The notes beneath the pieces were generated by a model. The model was not told the DNA's origin. It did no database searches and saw only the letters and a list, made by a program, of their open reading frames with translations. Shown here in pieces: positions 11,219-23,465 of a stretch of 64,000 nucleotides of DNA; positions within the stretch are counted from its first letter, which is position 1; each line of letters starts with the position of its first letter. The translations under genes and the position numbers were made by a program. Source of the DNA: Perognathus longimembris pacificus (lineage: Eukaryota > Chordata > Mammalia > Rodentia > Heteromyidae). The stretch lies in NCBI RefSeq assembly GCF_023159225.1, contig NC_063174.1:27859983-27923982 (forward strand), read 5' to 3'.

Positions 11219-11306
11219 GGGCTGGGATGTAGCTCAGTGGCAAAGTGCTTGCCTTGCAAGTGCAATGTCCTGGGTTCAATCTCCAGTACCAAAAAAAAAA
11301 AAAAAG
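11219..11306 (+). mobile_element. ID-like SINE monomer
   Basis: gggctgggatgtagctcagt then gggttcaatctcc and an A-run: the classical tRNA-Ala-type ID monomer without a Geo half. Not a tRNA gene. Confidence 0.85.
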
Positions 11307-11321
11307 ACAAAATTTTTAAAG

Positions 11322-11578
11322 AGCCAAGGGTCAGTGGCTTATGCTTTTAATCCTAACTGCTCAAGAGGCTGAGCTTTGAGGATTGTGGTTTGAAGCCAGC
11401 TCCAGCAGGAAAGTCTGTGAGTCTCTTATCTCTAACTACCAAAAAAGTTGCAAGTGGTACTGTGGCTCAAGTGGTAGAATGCTAGCCTTGAGCACAAAAG
11501 CTTAAGGACAGTGTTCAGGTGTGGAGTTCAATTCCCAGGACCAGCACAATAAATAAATAATAATAATAATTATTATTA
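11322..11578 (+). mobile_element. 7SL/B1-Geo composite SINE
   Basis: Sense copy: gtggcttatgcttttaatcc (B1-like), then gtggctcaagtggtagaatg (Geo), with a (TAA)n tail at about 11545-11580. Confidence 0.85.
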
Positions 11579-11589
11579 TTGTTTTAAAA

Positions 11590-11692
11590 GATGATAGGGC
11601 ACTGTTAAAAAACAAATGTACTCAATATCTGACTTATGTAATTGTAATACTTTTGTACATCACTTTTACAATAAGATTTTTAAAAATTAAAA
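11590..11692 (+). mobile_element. L1 3'-end fragment
   Basis: acaaatgtactcaatatctg ... gtacatcacttttacaata matches the 3' end of the L1 tail at 10.3-10.4 kb. Confidence 0.6.
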
Positions 11693-11701
11693 AGAAAAGA
11701 T

Positions 11702-11815
11702 GGACAACATAGTGCATGACTATAATCCAAGCACTTGGGAAGCTGAAGCAAGAAGACCAAGAGTTTACGGTCAGTCTGAACTCTGTAGTGAGACTGTCTT
11801 AAAAAAAAAAAAAAA
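11702..11815 (+). mobile_element. B1-like SINE
   Basis: gcatgactataatccaagca, cttgggaagctgaagcaaga, gtgagactgtctt and an A-run. Confidence 0.75.
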
Positions 11816-11819
11816 TTCT

Positions 11820-12072
11820 AGTTGGGGGTTGGTGGCTCATGCCTGGAATCCTAGTTACTCAGGAGGCTGAGATCTGATGATTGCGGTTTGAAGCCAGCCC
11901 AGGCAAGAAAGTCTATATGATTTTTTTAAATCTCCAATTAACTACCAAGAATTCAGAAGTAGAGCTGTAGTTCAAGTGGTAGAGCGCTAGCCTTGAGCAA
12001 AAGAAGCCTAGGGACAGTGCCCAGACCCTGAGTTCAAGTCCCTGGACCAGCACACACACACACACACACAAA
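11820..12072 (+). mobile_element. 7SL/B1-Geo composite SINE with (CA)n tail
   Basis: gtggctcatgcctggaatcc, caggaggctgagatctgatg, gtggtagagcgctagcc, ending in a short CA microsatellite. Confidence 0.9.
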
Positions 12073-12615
12073 ATCTGTTAGTATTATATAAAATAAAATA
12101 CTTGTACACACTGGAAAACTCACAGTTTCTCAGGTAAGTGATATTTAATGGCATTAAAAAGCTTTATTGATGTTGGTAACTTGGCAGTTTACACTAATGT
12201 AGAAATCTTTAGTTGTACCAGCTATGGGAGATTTCTTGGTCACACATTCTTTATTATACTGCCCACTGAGAAATCATGTCCAATTTCCTCCCCCTTGAGT
12301 TTTGACCATTAGAATGCAATGGAAATTATATGTTCTTCAACTACTTTCAACTATTGGTCATAAGAAGCCTTATAGCTTCTGCTTTAGTCTCTTGGAAACT
12401 TCACTTTAGGTGAATCCAACCAATATGTGAAATCAAGATCAAGTGCCCTGAGATCACCATGCTGTGAGGATGGAGAAGCTGTGAAAAAAAAAATGCCTGT
12501 CCTGTCCCAGCTCTTCTGGCCTTCACAGGTTAGGTTCCAGACACGTGAATGCAAAAGCCATCTTGGATAGTCCAGCTTGAACAAACAGCTAAACATGGCA
12601 AAGAGCCATTGTGAC
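12073..12615. other. Unique intergenic DNA
   Basis: No recognised element or exon. Confidence 0.4.
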
Positions 12616-12619
12616 TATT

Positions 12620-13455
12620 GTAACAACATACTTCTCAATCTGTAAGTAATTCTCACAACTCAGTAACATAAAATCAAACTAAAATGATGAAAGAATTAAA
12701 AAGATGGTCCACAATAGAAGATCAGTAAATGGTTAGTAGAGACATGAAAAAAATATTCAACATTCTTAGTCATAAGAGAAAAGCAAATTAACACAAGAAA
12801 GGTATAGTATTTCACACCCATATATTAGTTAAAATAATAAACACTGACCATACCAGTGCTGCTAAAAGGAATGAATTCTCCTGATGGGGATGTAAAATGA
12901 TACCGTGACTTTGGCAGTTTGTTAAAAAAACAAAAAACAAAAGCACATTTACAGTGAACCAGTCATTCTACTCTTAGGCATTTACTCAAGAGAAATGAGA
13001 AGCTCTGTCCATATGGAAACTTGCACATCCATGCTCACGGAAGCCTTATTCATAATACCTACAGGCTGGAAACAACTCAATGTCCATCAACAGATGAATA
13101 CATAAACAACAGTGATAGATCCATAGTCTATTGCTCAGCCAGGGAAAGCCAAGAACTACTGACACCCACCACAATATGGTTGAATTTCAAAAATAATCAT
13201 GCTGAGTGAAAGAAGCCAGACAGGAGAGTACAATTGCATGGCTTTGATTATAGAAAATTGTAGAGGATGACAATTAACTCACAATAATAGAAAGTGGGTT
13301 CGTGGATGTGTGGCGACAGGATGGAGCGATGAATTGCCAAGCTCTGGCACCTGGGAGGATGAAAACCACAACACACTTTTGGGAAGTGACTGAAATTTTA
13401 CTCTTTATGGTAGTTATGGTTTCATGGGTGTGTACATGTGTCAGACAAAATTTAA
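12620..13455 (+). mobile_element. Ancient L1 3' segment
   Basis: Degenerate sense L1: ORF2 C-terminal region (ggaaacaactcaatgtccat, caacagatgaatacataaac, tgctgagtgaaagaagccag), then 3' UTR (ttactctttatggtagttat). Frameshifts and stops throughout. Resembles the old mammalian L1M class. Confidence 0.75.
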
Positions 13456-13615
13456 GGTAATCCTAACCATCTCTGCCTCCTGTTCAAATCTTTGTATAAT
13501 CTCCTTCCCTTGAGAAAAGGTGGCACTAGTGACTTACTCCTAACCAACATAATTTGGCAAAAGTAGTTAGCTGTCACTTCAGTTTTTACATTGCAATATT
13601 TTAAATTTCCCCTTT

Positions 13616-13830
13616 GGGGCTGGGAATATGGCCTAGTGCCAAGAGTGCTTGCCTCATACACATGAAGCCCTGGGTTCCATTCCCCAGCACCACATATATA
13701 GAAAATGGCCAGCAGTGGCTCTGTGGCTCAAGTGGAAGAGTGCTAGCCTTGAGCAAAAAGAAGCCAGGGACAGTGCTCAGGCCCTGAGTCCAAGCCCCAG
13801 GACTGGCAAAAAAAAAATAATAATAATAAA
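13616..13830 (+). mobile_element. IDL-Geo SINE
   Basis: Full dimer with (AAT)n tail. Confidence 0.95.
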
Positions 13831-14028
13831 TTTCATCTTTGCAGGTTGCATCTAGAAACTTTCTGTGCTTGATGAAATCCATATTGGAGAAAGATAGATG
13901 AATAGTTGGGCAGGATGATGCATGTTTTCACCCTAGTTAAGGCAGGAAGGGTAAATAGGATGAATATAGAGGCTGGCTCCAACAAAAAATAAAATGAGAT
14001 TATTATTCAAAAAATGACAAAAGCAAAA

Positions 14029-14093
14029 AGGGCTGGAGGTATGACTTAAGTGGTAGATCACTTGCTTAGCAAGCACAAAGCTCAAACCCTGTA

Positions 14094-14140
<47 letters not shown>
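14029..14140 (+). mobile_element. ID-like SINE monomer with (CA)n tail
   Basis: gggctggaggtatgacttaa, tagcaagcacaaagctcaaa, followed by about 20 CA units at 14098-14139. Confidence 0.75.
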
Positions 14141-14144
<4 letters not shown>

Positions 14145-14203
14145 GAGAGCCAAGGAGAGTGAAGAAAGGCAAGAACTCAAAAAGAGAACAAATAGAATGT
14201 TTC

Positions 14204-14390
14204 AGGGCTGGGAATATGGCCTAGTGGTAAAGTACTCGCCTCATATACATGAAGCACCACATATACAGAAAAAGCCAGTAGTGTCGCTGTGGCTCAAGTG
14301 GTAGAGTGCTAACCTTGAGCAAAAAGAAGCCAGGGACAGTGCTCAAGCTCTGAATTCAAGCCCCAAGACTGGCAAAAAAACAAAACAAAG
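14204..14390 (+). mobile_element. IDL-Geo SINE with B-box deletion
   Basis: gggctgggaatatggcctag then a jump from catgaag to caccacatatac, losing about 20 bases including the left B box. The Geo half is intact. GAATGTTT flanks both sides. Confidence 0.9.
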
Positions 14391-14487
14391 AGGAAAACAA
14401 AAAAAGGAATGTTTTAGAGGTGGAAAAGTAGGAATGGATCATGGAATATATTTTTCTACAATGTTGTGGGTGTTTTGTCTGTTAGTT

Positions 14488-14585
14488 TGTTTTTTGAGTT
14501 AGTCTTTCTGAATAGCCCCAAGCTATGCAATCCTCCTGCCTCAGTCTCCTTGGGGCTTAGATTGAAGACATGTACAGCCAAGCAT
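14488..14585 (-). mobile_element. B1-like SINE fragment
   Basis: Antisense 7SL arm: cctcctgcctcagtctcctt ... gcttagattgaagacatg. Confidence 0.65.
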
Positions 14586-14706
14586 TTCTTTATGAGTTGC
14601 AAATAAACTTTTAAGAGCATAATAGAAAGATATTAAAGTTACTAATTCTAAAAATGCTTTTCTAATCCCTATGGTGAGACTGTGAGCTATGTAAAGAAGA
14701 TTTTTA

Positions 14707-14790
14707 GGGCTGAGGGTATATATAGCTCACTGGTATAGGATATGCTTAGCAGGTGTAAGGTCCTTGGTTTAATCTTCTGAACCACCAAAA
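14707..14790 (+). mobile_element. ID-like SINE monomer, diverged
   Basis: gggctgagggtatatatagc, ggtccttggtttaatcttct. Confidence 0.55.
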
Positions 14791-16196
14791 AAAGGTGGTG
14801 GTAGGGAATATGTTCTCAAGGTGAGGTTTGTTTTATGTGCCTACTCAGCAGCCATGCACAGGGCTGTACCTTAATATTTGGATGTGATCGTACTGCCTAT
14901 GGACAGGCTGCGATGTATACATCGTGGGCAGAAGCAGGGATCCAACCCGAGGCTCAGAAGAGTCAGCATGCAGACAGTGAGGAACATCAGGATGTTACAA
15001 AGAGCCTGGAAGCGTCCATTTAGCCGAGCTCTAGGGAGCCAGAAAAGGGCAAAACAAGAGTGATGTCTAGTTCATAACTTCACACAAAGCACAATGAAGT
15101 CCTGATACCATGGTGAAGATGGTATGGCTGCTGTCTAGACAGTATGCCTTCCAAACCCCTTACCCACATTTAATCAAAGTTAAATATGATCCAGAAGTAT
15201 GTATGCCAGCATATGGCCAAGAAAGGGAAGTGAAGGGAATGGCAACAGTGTAGGGGGAGGAAATCACCCAGAAGGAAAGTTGGAAAGATTTTGAAAAGGT
15301 GTGAGAGAATGAGGAGAGGAAACCATCATGATTTAGGTGTGACTTTCCCAAGTTGAATTTCTCCATTCAATGACCTGGTGCAAAGCAGCCAGGTGGTTAA
15401 GGGAAAAGGATGAATTCAAAAAGTGAGAAGAACAAAAACAGACAAAGACACTGGAGAGTCAGGAGACATGAGGCGTCCTGGGGGCAGGGGTAGAGGGACT
15501 TAAGTAAGGTCCTAGATGAGGGTCTGGACAGGCCTTGAGAGTTTGTGGTAAGGGCCTGAAATGGCCTGGTTCTGGGAACCTATTGTGCAAGTTAACAGTT
15601 CAACCAGATATTGCTTGCTTCCAGGAACTCAGGTGCCTGTCATCTGAGAAGTGGGGATGGGAGTGTGGGCCAGGATTTGCAGGAGAATTTCAAGAAGGTT
15701 CCCCCAGGGGTAGTGTAGTTAGCTGTCCAAACCATGGGAGCAACTTTGAGTCATGAGAACAAAGTAGATTCCTGTTAGAAAGGATCATTGTTCTTGTGGC
15801 TGTCCAGCATAGAAACCAATCACTGTGTGGGGACTGTTCCCTCTATGGAGTCTGAAAAGGGGTGCAGACACATGGTGAAGCCTTAGCATGTGCATATTTT
15901 CTCAAGGCTTTGAGTCCCTAACTACTGATGTGGCTTTGTTCATAGGTGTGTTTGTTCACAAACATGGTGTGCAGAGTTGAGAGGCAGTTGTGACCCAGGC
16001 TGCAGGACAGCAGTGTGTCTTCACCCCTCGTTCCAGCGATCATGTGACCTGGGCCATGCTTCCTACTGGCTGGCCTGGAGTTCTGGCCATTTTCCTAGCC
16101 AGATTCTTCAGTCTTTCCAGATTATTACATGAGTTACCTGATCATTTTCCAATCAATTCTTGTTCTAGAATCTGTTTGGTATATCTCATTATCTTT
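14791..16196. other. Unique intergenic DNA
   Basis: About 1.4 kb without recognised repeats. Several open frames of 60-75 codons exist but show no domain, splice or codon signal I trust. Confidence 0.45.
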
Positions 16197-16210
16197 AAAA
16201 TGTCTTCATG
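16197..16210. repeat. L1 target-site duplication, left copy
   Basis: AAAATGTCTTCATG, identical to 20801-20814. The pair brackets the 4.6-kb L1. Confidence 0.92.
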
Positions 16211-16308
16211 TCAGAAACAGAAAGAAACTACAATAGCCAGAGCCCAACAGAAAGAGCAGCTCATTAAAGACAAGAAAAAGAGGAGAGGAAAAACAGCCTA
16301 ACAGGAAA

Positions 16309-17190
16309 ATGGGCGAGAAAAAAGCACTCTTATCCATGATCTCTTTGAATATAAACGGTATAAACTCTCCGATAAAGAGGAGCAGACTGACAGAGTGGAT
16401 CTGTAAACAAAAATTGCCATCTGTTGTCTTCAAGAGCCCCATCTTGCAGCAAGGGAAAAAAGCAGGCTCTGAATGAAAGGATGGAGCAAGATCTTCCAAG
16501 CAAATGCACCTACCAAAACAGCAGGAGTAGCCATCCTGATTTCAGACAAGCTGGACTTCTCATTAAAATCAACTAAAAAAGACAAAGAAGGGCACTACAT
16601 TTTAATACAAGGAAAAAATCCAGAATCAAGACATCACGATGATAAATTTATACTCACCGAACAAAAGTGGCCCTGCATATGTCAAGCAAATTCTCACAGA
16701 ACTACAAAACAAGATAGACCCAAAAACAATCATAGTGGGAGACTTTAATACTCCACTCTCTCCAAGAGACAGATCCAACACTCAGAGGATTAGCAAGGGA
16801 GCTGAGGACCGAAGTAACACCATATCCCAAATGGATCTGATAGATCTGTACAGAGTCTTTCACCCTACAGAGACCCAATACACCTTCTTCTCAGCAGCCC
16901 ATGGAACATACTCCAAAATAGACCATGTCATAGCCCACACAAAGAACCTCAACAAATACAAAAGTATTGATGTCATCCCATGTATTATATCTGACCACAG
17001 TGGAATAAAGGTAACCCTCAATAACAAAGGATACCACAGAGGCTATACAAATACTTGGAGGCTAAACCCCTCATTTTTATCTAACACTTGGATCACAGAC
17101 AAAATTAAGGATGAAATTAACCAATTCATAGCCACGACAATGAAAATACATCACAATGAAACCTATGGGACACAGCTAAGGCAGTACTGA
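16309..17190 (+). pseudogene. L1 ORF2 endonuclease domain, frameshifted
   Basis: AP-endonuclease-like part of ORF2. SLNINGINSPIKR contains the expected N-terminal catalytic Asn. Downstream are DFNTPLSPRDRS, TYSKIDHVIAH and SDHSGIK (the SDH catalytic motif). A frameshift near 16432, an in-frame stop near 16470 and further shifts near 16640 break the frame. No function is expected. Confidence 0.9.
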
Positions 17191-17460
17191 GGGGCAAGAT
17201 CATTGCCCTCAGCACTCACATTAAAAGAATGGAAGCAGAGCAGGTGAATAACCTCACGATGAAACTAAAACATCTGAAGAAACAAGAAATAATCGAATCT
17301 AAAATGACTAGGAGGAGAGAGATCACAAAGATTAAAGAAGAGATAAATCTGATTGAAAATAGAAAGACAATTCAACAAATAAATAAAACTAAAAGCTGGT
17401 TCTTTGAAAAATAAATAAAATTGACAGACTCCTTCCAAGACTTTCAAAAAAAGAAGAGAA

Positions 17461-17649
17461 GGGCTGGGGATATGGCCTAGTGGCAAGAGTGCTCGCCTCA
17501 TATACAGGAGGTCCTAGGTTCAATTCCCCAGCACCACATATACAGAAAATGGCCAGAAGTGGCGCTGTGGCTCAAGTGGCAGAATGCTAGCCTTGAGCAA
17601 AAACAAGCCAGGGACAGTGCTCAGGCCCTGAGTCCAAAGCACAGGACTG

Positions 17650-17686
<37 letters not shown>

Positions 17687-17690
17687 AAAA
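17461..17690 (+). mobile_element. IDL-Geo SINE nested in L1
   Basis: Full dimer with an unusually long A-tail (about 32 A). The flanks AAAAAGAAGAGAAG and AAAAAGAAGAAAAG are near-duplicates. It postdates the L1. Confidence 0.95.
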
Positions 17691-17714
17691 CAAAAAGAAG
17701 AAAAGAGACTCATA

Positions 17715-19245
17715 TCCATAAAATCAGGGCTCCACTGGAAAAATGACAACAAGTACACACGATATTCAAACAATCATAAGGAACTATTTCCAGAACCTCT
17801 ACTCAGTAAAAAACAATACTTTTACAGAAATGGATCAATTCTTAGAGAAGTATAAACTGCCCAAACTGAACCAAGAAGAAATAAATCAACTAAATAAACC
17901 AATAACTTACAGCGAGATACAGGAGGTAATCAAGAGCCTCCCAACAAAGAAAAGCCCAGGCCCAAATGGATTCACCAATGAATTCTATAAAACCTTTAGT
18001 GAGGAGCTAATACCAATACTCCTCAAACTCTTTTGAGAAATAGAAACAGAGGGGGAAATCCCAAACTCATTCTATGAAGTTAATATTATACTCATCCCCA
18101 AACCAGGCAAAGACCCCCCCCCCAAAAAAAAAGCGAACTACAGACCAATATCACTAATGAACACAGACACAAAGCTCCTCAATAAAATATTAGCTAACAG
18201 AATCCAGAAACTGATCAAGAACACTATACATCATGATCAAGTAGGCTTCATTCCACAGACACAAGGATGGTTCAACATCGTAAATCTATTAATGTAATTC
18301 ACCACATAAACAGAACTAAAATCAAGAATCACATTGTTATCTCAGTTGATGCCCAGAAAGCCTTTGACAAAATACAACATCCACACTTATTCAAAGCTCT
18401 GGAGAGAACAGGAATAGATGGAACATTTCTTAAAATAATAAAAGCCATATACAACAGACCAACTGCTAATATCGTATTAAATGGAAAGAAACTAAAATCA
18501 TTCACCCTAAACTCAGGAACATGACAAGGATGCCCACTCTCCCCACTTCTTTTCAACATAGTGCTGGAATCCCTAGCCATAGCAATAAGGCAAGAGGGGG
18601 CATCAAAGGGATCCACATCGGCAAAGAAGAAATCAAACTATCCCTATTCGCAGATGGCATAATCTTATATCTGAAGGACCCAAAAAACTCAGTCCCCAAA
18701 CTCCTAGAACTAATAAACCATTTTGGCAAAGTAGTAGGATACAAAATCAATCCACAAAAGTCAGCAGCTTTTCTGTACACCAGCAATGTACAAGCAGAAA
18801 AAGAAATTATGGAAATAATACCATTTACAGTAGCAAAAAAAGAATAAATTACCTAGGGATCAACTTAACTAAAGACATGAAGGACCTATTTAATGAGAAC
18901 TATAAAAATCTAAAAAGGGAAATCAAAGAAGACACAAGGAGATGGAAAGACCTCCCATGCTCATGGGTATGCAGAATCAATATAGTGAAAATAGCCATAT
19001 TGCCCAAATTGTTATACAAATTCAATGCAATCCCCATCAAGATCCCAGCTACATTCTTCTCTGAAATAGAGAACGCAACCCATAAATTCATATGGAACAG
19101 CAAAAGACCTAGAATAGCCAAAGCAATTCTAGGCAAAAAAAGCAGTGCAGGAGGTATCACAATACCAGACTTCAAGCTCTACTATAGAGCCATCATAACA
19201 AAAACAGCCTGGCATTGGTATAAAAACAGACCTGAAGACCAATGA
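17715..19245 (+). pseudogene. L1 ORF2 reverse transcriptase, active site mutated
   Basis: Recognisable RT blocks: [52 protein letters not shown]. At the polymerase metal site the expected F-A-D-D reads F-A-D-G (codons 18647-18658, GGC in place of an Asp codon), which by itself predicts loss of catalysis. Stops and frameshifts occur near 18036, 18295 and 18525. Confidence 0.92.
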
Positions 19246-19465
19246 AATACAATAGAAGACCCAGAAATAAAGCCGCATTCTTACAGTCAGCTGATATTCG
19301 ACAAAGGAGCTAAAGACATACAATGGAAAAAACAGCATCTTCAACTACTGATGCTGGGAAAACTGGGTAGCCACATGTAGAAAACTCAAAGTAGACCCTA
19401 GCCTATCACCATGCACCAAGATCAACTGAAAATGGATCAAGGACCTCAACATCAGACCTGAATCC

Positions 19466-20335
19466 TTGAAACTACTGAAGGACAGAGTAGGAAAGATGCT
19501 AGAACTTATAGGCACAGGAAGTAATTTCCTGAATAGAGTCCCAGGGGCACAACAGATAGGGGAGAGACTTGACAAATGGGACTACTACAAAATAAAAAGT
19601 TTCTGCAGAGCTAAAGACATAGCCACCAAACTAGAAAGACAGCCAACCATGTGGGAAAGGATCTTGACCAGCACAGCAACAGACAAAGGCCTAATATCCA
19701 TCATCTACGGAGAACTCAAAAAACTAAGCCCCTCCAAGCCCATAAACCAATTAGGAAATGGGCAAAGGAGCTAAAGAGAGACTTCACAAAAGAAGACATA
19801 AAAATGGCAAAGAAACATATGAGGAAATGTTCAACATCCCTGGCAGTAAAGGAAATGCAAATGAAAACAACCCTGAGATACCACCTCACTCCAGTTAGAA
19901 TGGCCTATACTCTGAACTCAGGCAACAACAAATGCTGGAGGGGGTGCGGGGAAAGAGGAACCCTTTTCCATTGTTGTTGGGAGTGCAAATTAGTACAACC
20001 ACAAAGATCTACCCTATGACCCAGCCATACCACTCCTAGGCATCTATCGTGAACAACAGGCCTCAATATATCAAAAAGACATTTGCACTTCCATGTTTAT
20101 CGCTGCACAATTCACAATAGCCAAAATATGGAAACAACCCAGATGCCCCTCCACAGATGAATGGATCCAAAAAATATGGTACCTATACACAATGGAATAC
20201 TACATAGTGATTAGAAATGGTGAAATATTGGTATTCGCAGGGAAATGGTCAGAACTTGAACAAATAATGTTGAGTGAGACAAGCCTAGAACACAGAAAAC
20301 AAAGGGGCATGATCTCCTTGATATATGACTGTTAA
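19466..20335 (+). pseudogene. L1 ORF2 C-terminal region, broken
   Basis: Contains the Cys-rich motif [18 protein letters not shown] and the terminal IWYLYTMEYY block. A small deletion follows the Cys-rich motif (about 20000) and shifts the frame. The coding part ends near 20335. Confidence 0.9.
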
Positions 20336-20800
20336 TGTGGGGGGAAGGGGAGACAGTAGAGACAAGGTCTGCGAAACCAAAAACTTTTTGTCAAATGGTA
20401 TTTCCCACAGGTTTGGGTCAGCGACCCTACATTATATAACTAAAACCAAACAACTACTCAACATATAAAGGTCAAAAATAGACCTCTCAGTGGATCACAA
20501 TAGCTCAAAAGCTATGTGTGTCTGTTCATATATGACAAGGGTAAGCAAACTCTATTGTTGACGTTACATTTAAAGCCCTAGGTGAATTTCCTTTGGCGTA
20601 GGCCACGTGGCTACTGTATATGTTTTTGGTACACTGTGTATTGTATATATGTCTACCTGATCTAGGGAAGGGAAAGAATATCAGGGTGTAAGATATCACA
20701 AGAAATGTACACACTGCCCTATTATGTAACTGTACCCCTTTTGCACAACACTGTGTCAAAACAAATTTTAATTAATAAAAAAATACCAATAAAATAAAAT

Positions 20801-20814
20801 AAAATGTCTTCATG
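20801..20814. repeat. L1 target-site duplication, right copy
   Basis: AAAATGTCTTCATG, matching 16197-16210 exactly, directly after an (AAAAT)n tail. Confidence 0.92.
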
Positions 20815-21886
20815 GCAATGTCTCCATTGGCATCCAAGTGTTCATCAGATTACAGCCAAGTTAATGCAAAGCATGCATGTGGCTACAGACACAGCAGATG
20901 GGGCTGCCAAGTGTCTCTATGTCTCATGAATTCAGTGGAGGGGAAAGGCAGAAGGTTCATACCGATGCCGAACCCTGTCCAGGTCAGAAGAGCCAGAGCC
21001 CTGACTCACTGCCTCCTTGGACAGGTACGCCGTGTGGAGTAGGCATGGAAGGCACTGGTACTCAGGGGCATTCTGTTACCATGGGAGCTGCTCTTGTGTC
21101 ACAGTTTCAGCACTCAGCTCCCTCAACTCTGCCTTTACTACTGGCTCACAGGGCTATGCACAGTTTTCATGCCACAAGGCCTATGTGGGCCCACTGCAAA
21201 GCATTGTAGAATTCTTTGATGAATTCCTTCAGCATAATACTTGGACAGGCCTGGGACTGAAAAATGTGATATGTTGTACTTTCAGTTCCTTAGAAATATA
21301 AGATGACAGCGCTCTTGTCCATTTATATGTTCTTGGAAACATTCCAGGCTTGTCTCCTCCCTTTATAGGTTGAATTACCTTGCTATTTGGTGGGTGGGGG
21401 TGGGAAAAGGAGAAATGAAAATATATTTGAGCTCCTTTGCATTTTAACAGATGTTAGTGGGCAATGCATCCAAATACTTTCTTACAGCAGAGACATGATG
21501 TACATGAGTAGAGGAAGAAAAGCAATTTGCTTCCATGCAGTAGCATGGCCCTCTCCATAGAGGAAAGGAGTCCTGTTCACATCAGCAGTGTTTCCCTCAA
21601 GGCTGTGTGGCTCCCGCATGCCTCTTCTGGGAATGACAGATGACAGGCCATTTCGAAGACAACACAAATGGAGAAATACTAGATCAGAGAGAGGGGAGAG
21701 GAGGAGACTTTGTAAGAAATTCGTGTGGACCTGATGGTATTGGAATATAAAGAGATTAAAATGGGATGTATTTACAATTATGTATGCTGATTTCTCTACT
21801 TGCTTTTTACTTATGCCAAATAGGCTTTATATGAGTGGAGAAAGAAACAGTAAGACTACAGAATGCACTTCAAAACTGAAAAGGAA

Positions 21887-21887
<1 letters not shown>
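20815..21887. other. Unique intergenic DNA
   Basis: No recognised repeats. Overlapping 75-110 codon open frames at 20812-21301 show no family resemblance and lack conserved features. Confidence 0.45.

Positions 21888-21888
<1 letters not shown>

Positions 21889-21922
<34 letters not shown>
21889..21922. repeat. (AC)n microsatellite
   Basis: About 17 AC units. Confidence 0.95.
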
Positions 21923-21924
<2 letters not shown>

Positions 21925-23425
21925 CTTCTATTTGAGACTTCCCTTGGTTTCCAGAGCCCAGCTGTGGAAGGCCACCCAATTAGTTAAAAAGAAAAGGGGG
22001 CTGACATCATGGCTGCTTATGTCATGTGTGCTAAAATAGAGGAGACACTCAAATGGCGTGGCCAGGAGTGTTCCCCCTCCCCATTGAGACTAAAAAAGGA
22101 ATCCTATAGCATCAAACAACTTAAAAAGATGTATAAAGGGAACTGCCTTGTTTGCACATCTGTGAAGAACATCTGGTTCTGGACTGAGCCTGGGTGACTT
22201 TGGCAGGTCGCTGGTGGCCAAGTTGAAAAGGAGGCAAAGCCACATGTCTATAGAGTTTCCTGGCAGCACAACCACCAGGCACAAGAGGAGGAAGAGGGTC
22301 TGGGACATGGTGGCAGCTGCCAAAGCCTGTGGTGAACTCCTTCCTCACTCCCTGATTTCTGAGGCAGCAGATTTGGGAGACTGGGGTCTGGCCTTTGAAA
22401 GCAGTGCACCCACACTGGCCTCCATCCCTGCCTCTTGTCTCTCATGACACAGGGATATGGAAGGGATGCACCTTGGGGACAGATTGCATTTTCCAAAGAT
22501 GGCCCTTTTCCATTAAGAGGCAGTCACAATTCTGTCCCTTGGAGAACAAGATGACTCGTCTGTAGCTAAACGGGGGTAGCCTCCAAGGTGAGGTCTGAAG
22601 CAGCTCTGCAGCTTTCCCCTCCCTCTCAGGAAAGGCTTTCTTGCACACCTTGTTTCTTGAGATGCTGTGTCCCAGCGTCCTCAGAAAACCTGTGCTGGGA
22701 AGTCTCAGGCACATAAGCCACCAGAGCGGTTCTCTCCACAGGCACCACATAATCTGACCTTTGAGCTGGCTCAGCCCAGGCACCAGGCACGTGAGGAAAG
22801 CAGTCCTCAAGGGATTCCAGCCTCCACAGGGAGTTTTTTGAGCTGAGGTCTCAAAAGGGAAAATTCATCCCGGCTTATGCTCCATCCACATTCATGACCT
22901 GCAAAAGCTGTGAACACAATACAATGGCAATTGTCTTATACAAGTTTGAAGTGAAGTGGTTTGTCCCACTGCCGTAGACAATCAGAACGTGCTTGTAGAG
23001 GAAAATTGGAGAAATACAAGGGCAGACTCTTAATCAGAATGTCCTATTCTCCCAACCCAGGGCCTCTTTCTGTGCATCCAGAACCCACTAAATCACACAA
23101 CGCACAACTTACAAGGAGTACAATGCCACCCCCAGCCTTTCCTTTGTAGGCATTGGGAAACGATACCTGTTACCCTGGGACAATGCAGTTCTGTGTATGT
23201 CACAGCATTCAGCCTGGCAGGCCAAGTGCAGGCTCCTATTCAGCTCCCTCTAACCTAGCCACAGGTCTTGTGCAGTGTACGAACAGAACAATTGTACACA
23301 GTAGTAAAAGTCAAGTCTTTCTGCCCAAGGAATTTACCAATAGGAATGTAAATTATATATGTATCTGTATACATATATAAATGTTTAGGTATCACCATAT
23401 TTATTATACATATTATATATATGTA

Positions 23426-23426
<1 letters not shown>
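21923..23426. other. Unique intergenic DNA
   Basis: 1.5 kb without recognised repeats. The 122-codon antisense frame 22442-22810 and neighbours are not supported as exons by anything visible. Confidence 0.45.

Positions 23427-23427
<1 letters not shown>

Positions 23428-23463
<36 letters not shown>
23428..23463. repeat. (GT)n microsatellite
   Basis: About 18 GT units after an AT-rich stretch. Confidence 0.95.

Positions 23464-23465
<2 letters not shown>

Larger units (their letters stand above)
16211..20800 (+). mobile_element. L1 retrotransposon, near full ORF2, 5'-truncated, dead
   Basis: The element starts within the last ~30 codons of what looks like ORF1 (stop at 16299-16301). ORF2 begins at ATG 16309 and runs with frameshifts and stops to about 20335, followed by a 3' UTR and A-rich tail. 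Perfect 14-bp duplications show insertion by target-primed reverse transcription. A later IDL-Geo SINE lies inside at 17461-17690. The 5' UTR and most of ORF1 are missing, as is usual for truncated copies. Confidence 0.93.

Noticed and set aside
11219..11290. tRNA-like sequence with A and B boxes
   Set aside because: It is an ID-type SINE monomer followed by an A-run; it does not fold as a standard tRNA and the same holds for every IDL-Geo head.
16639..17190. 183-codon open frame as a host gene
   Set aside because: It is the endonuclease part of the L1 ORF2, inside an element with target-site duplications.
20812..21301. Overlapping 76-110 codon frames
   Set aside because: Three frames of one stretch are open at once, with no family resemblance; consistent with chance.
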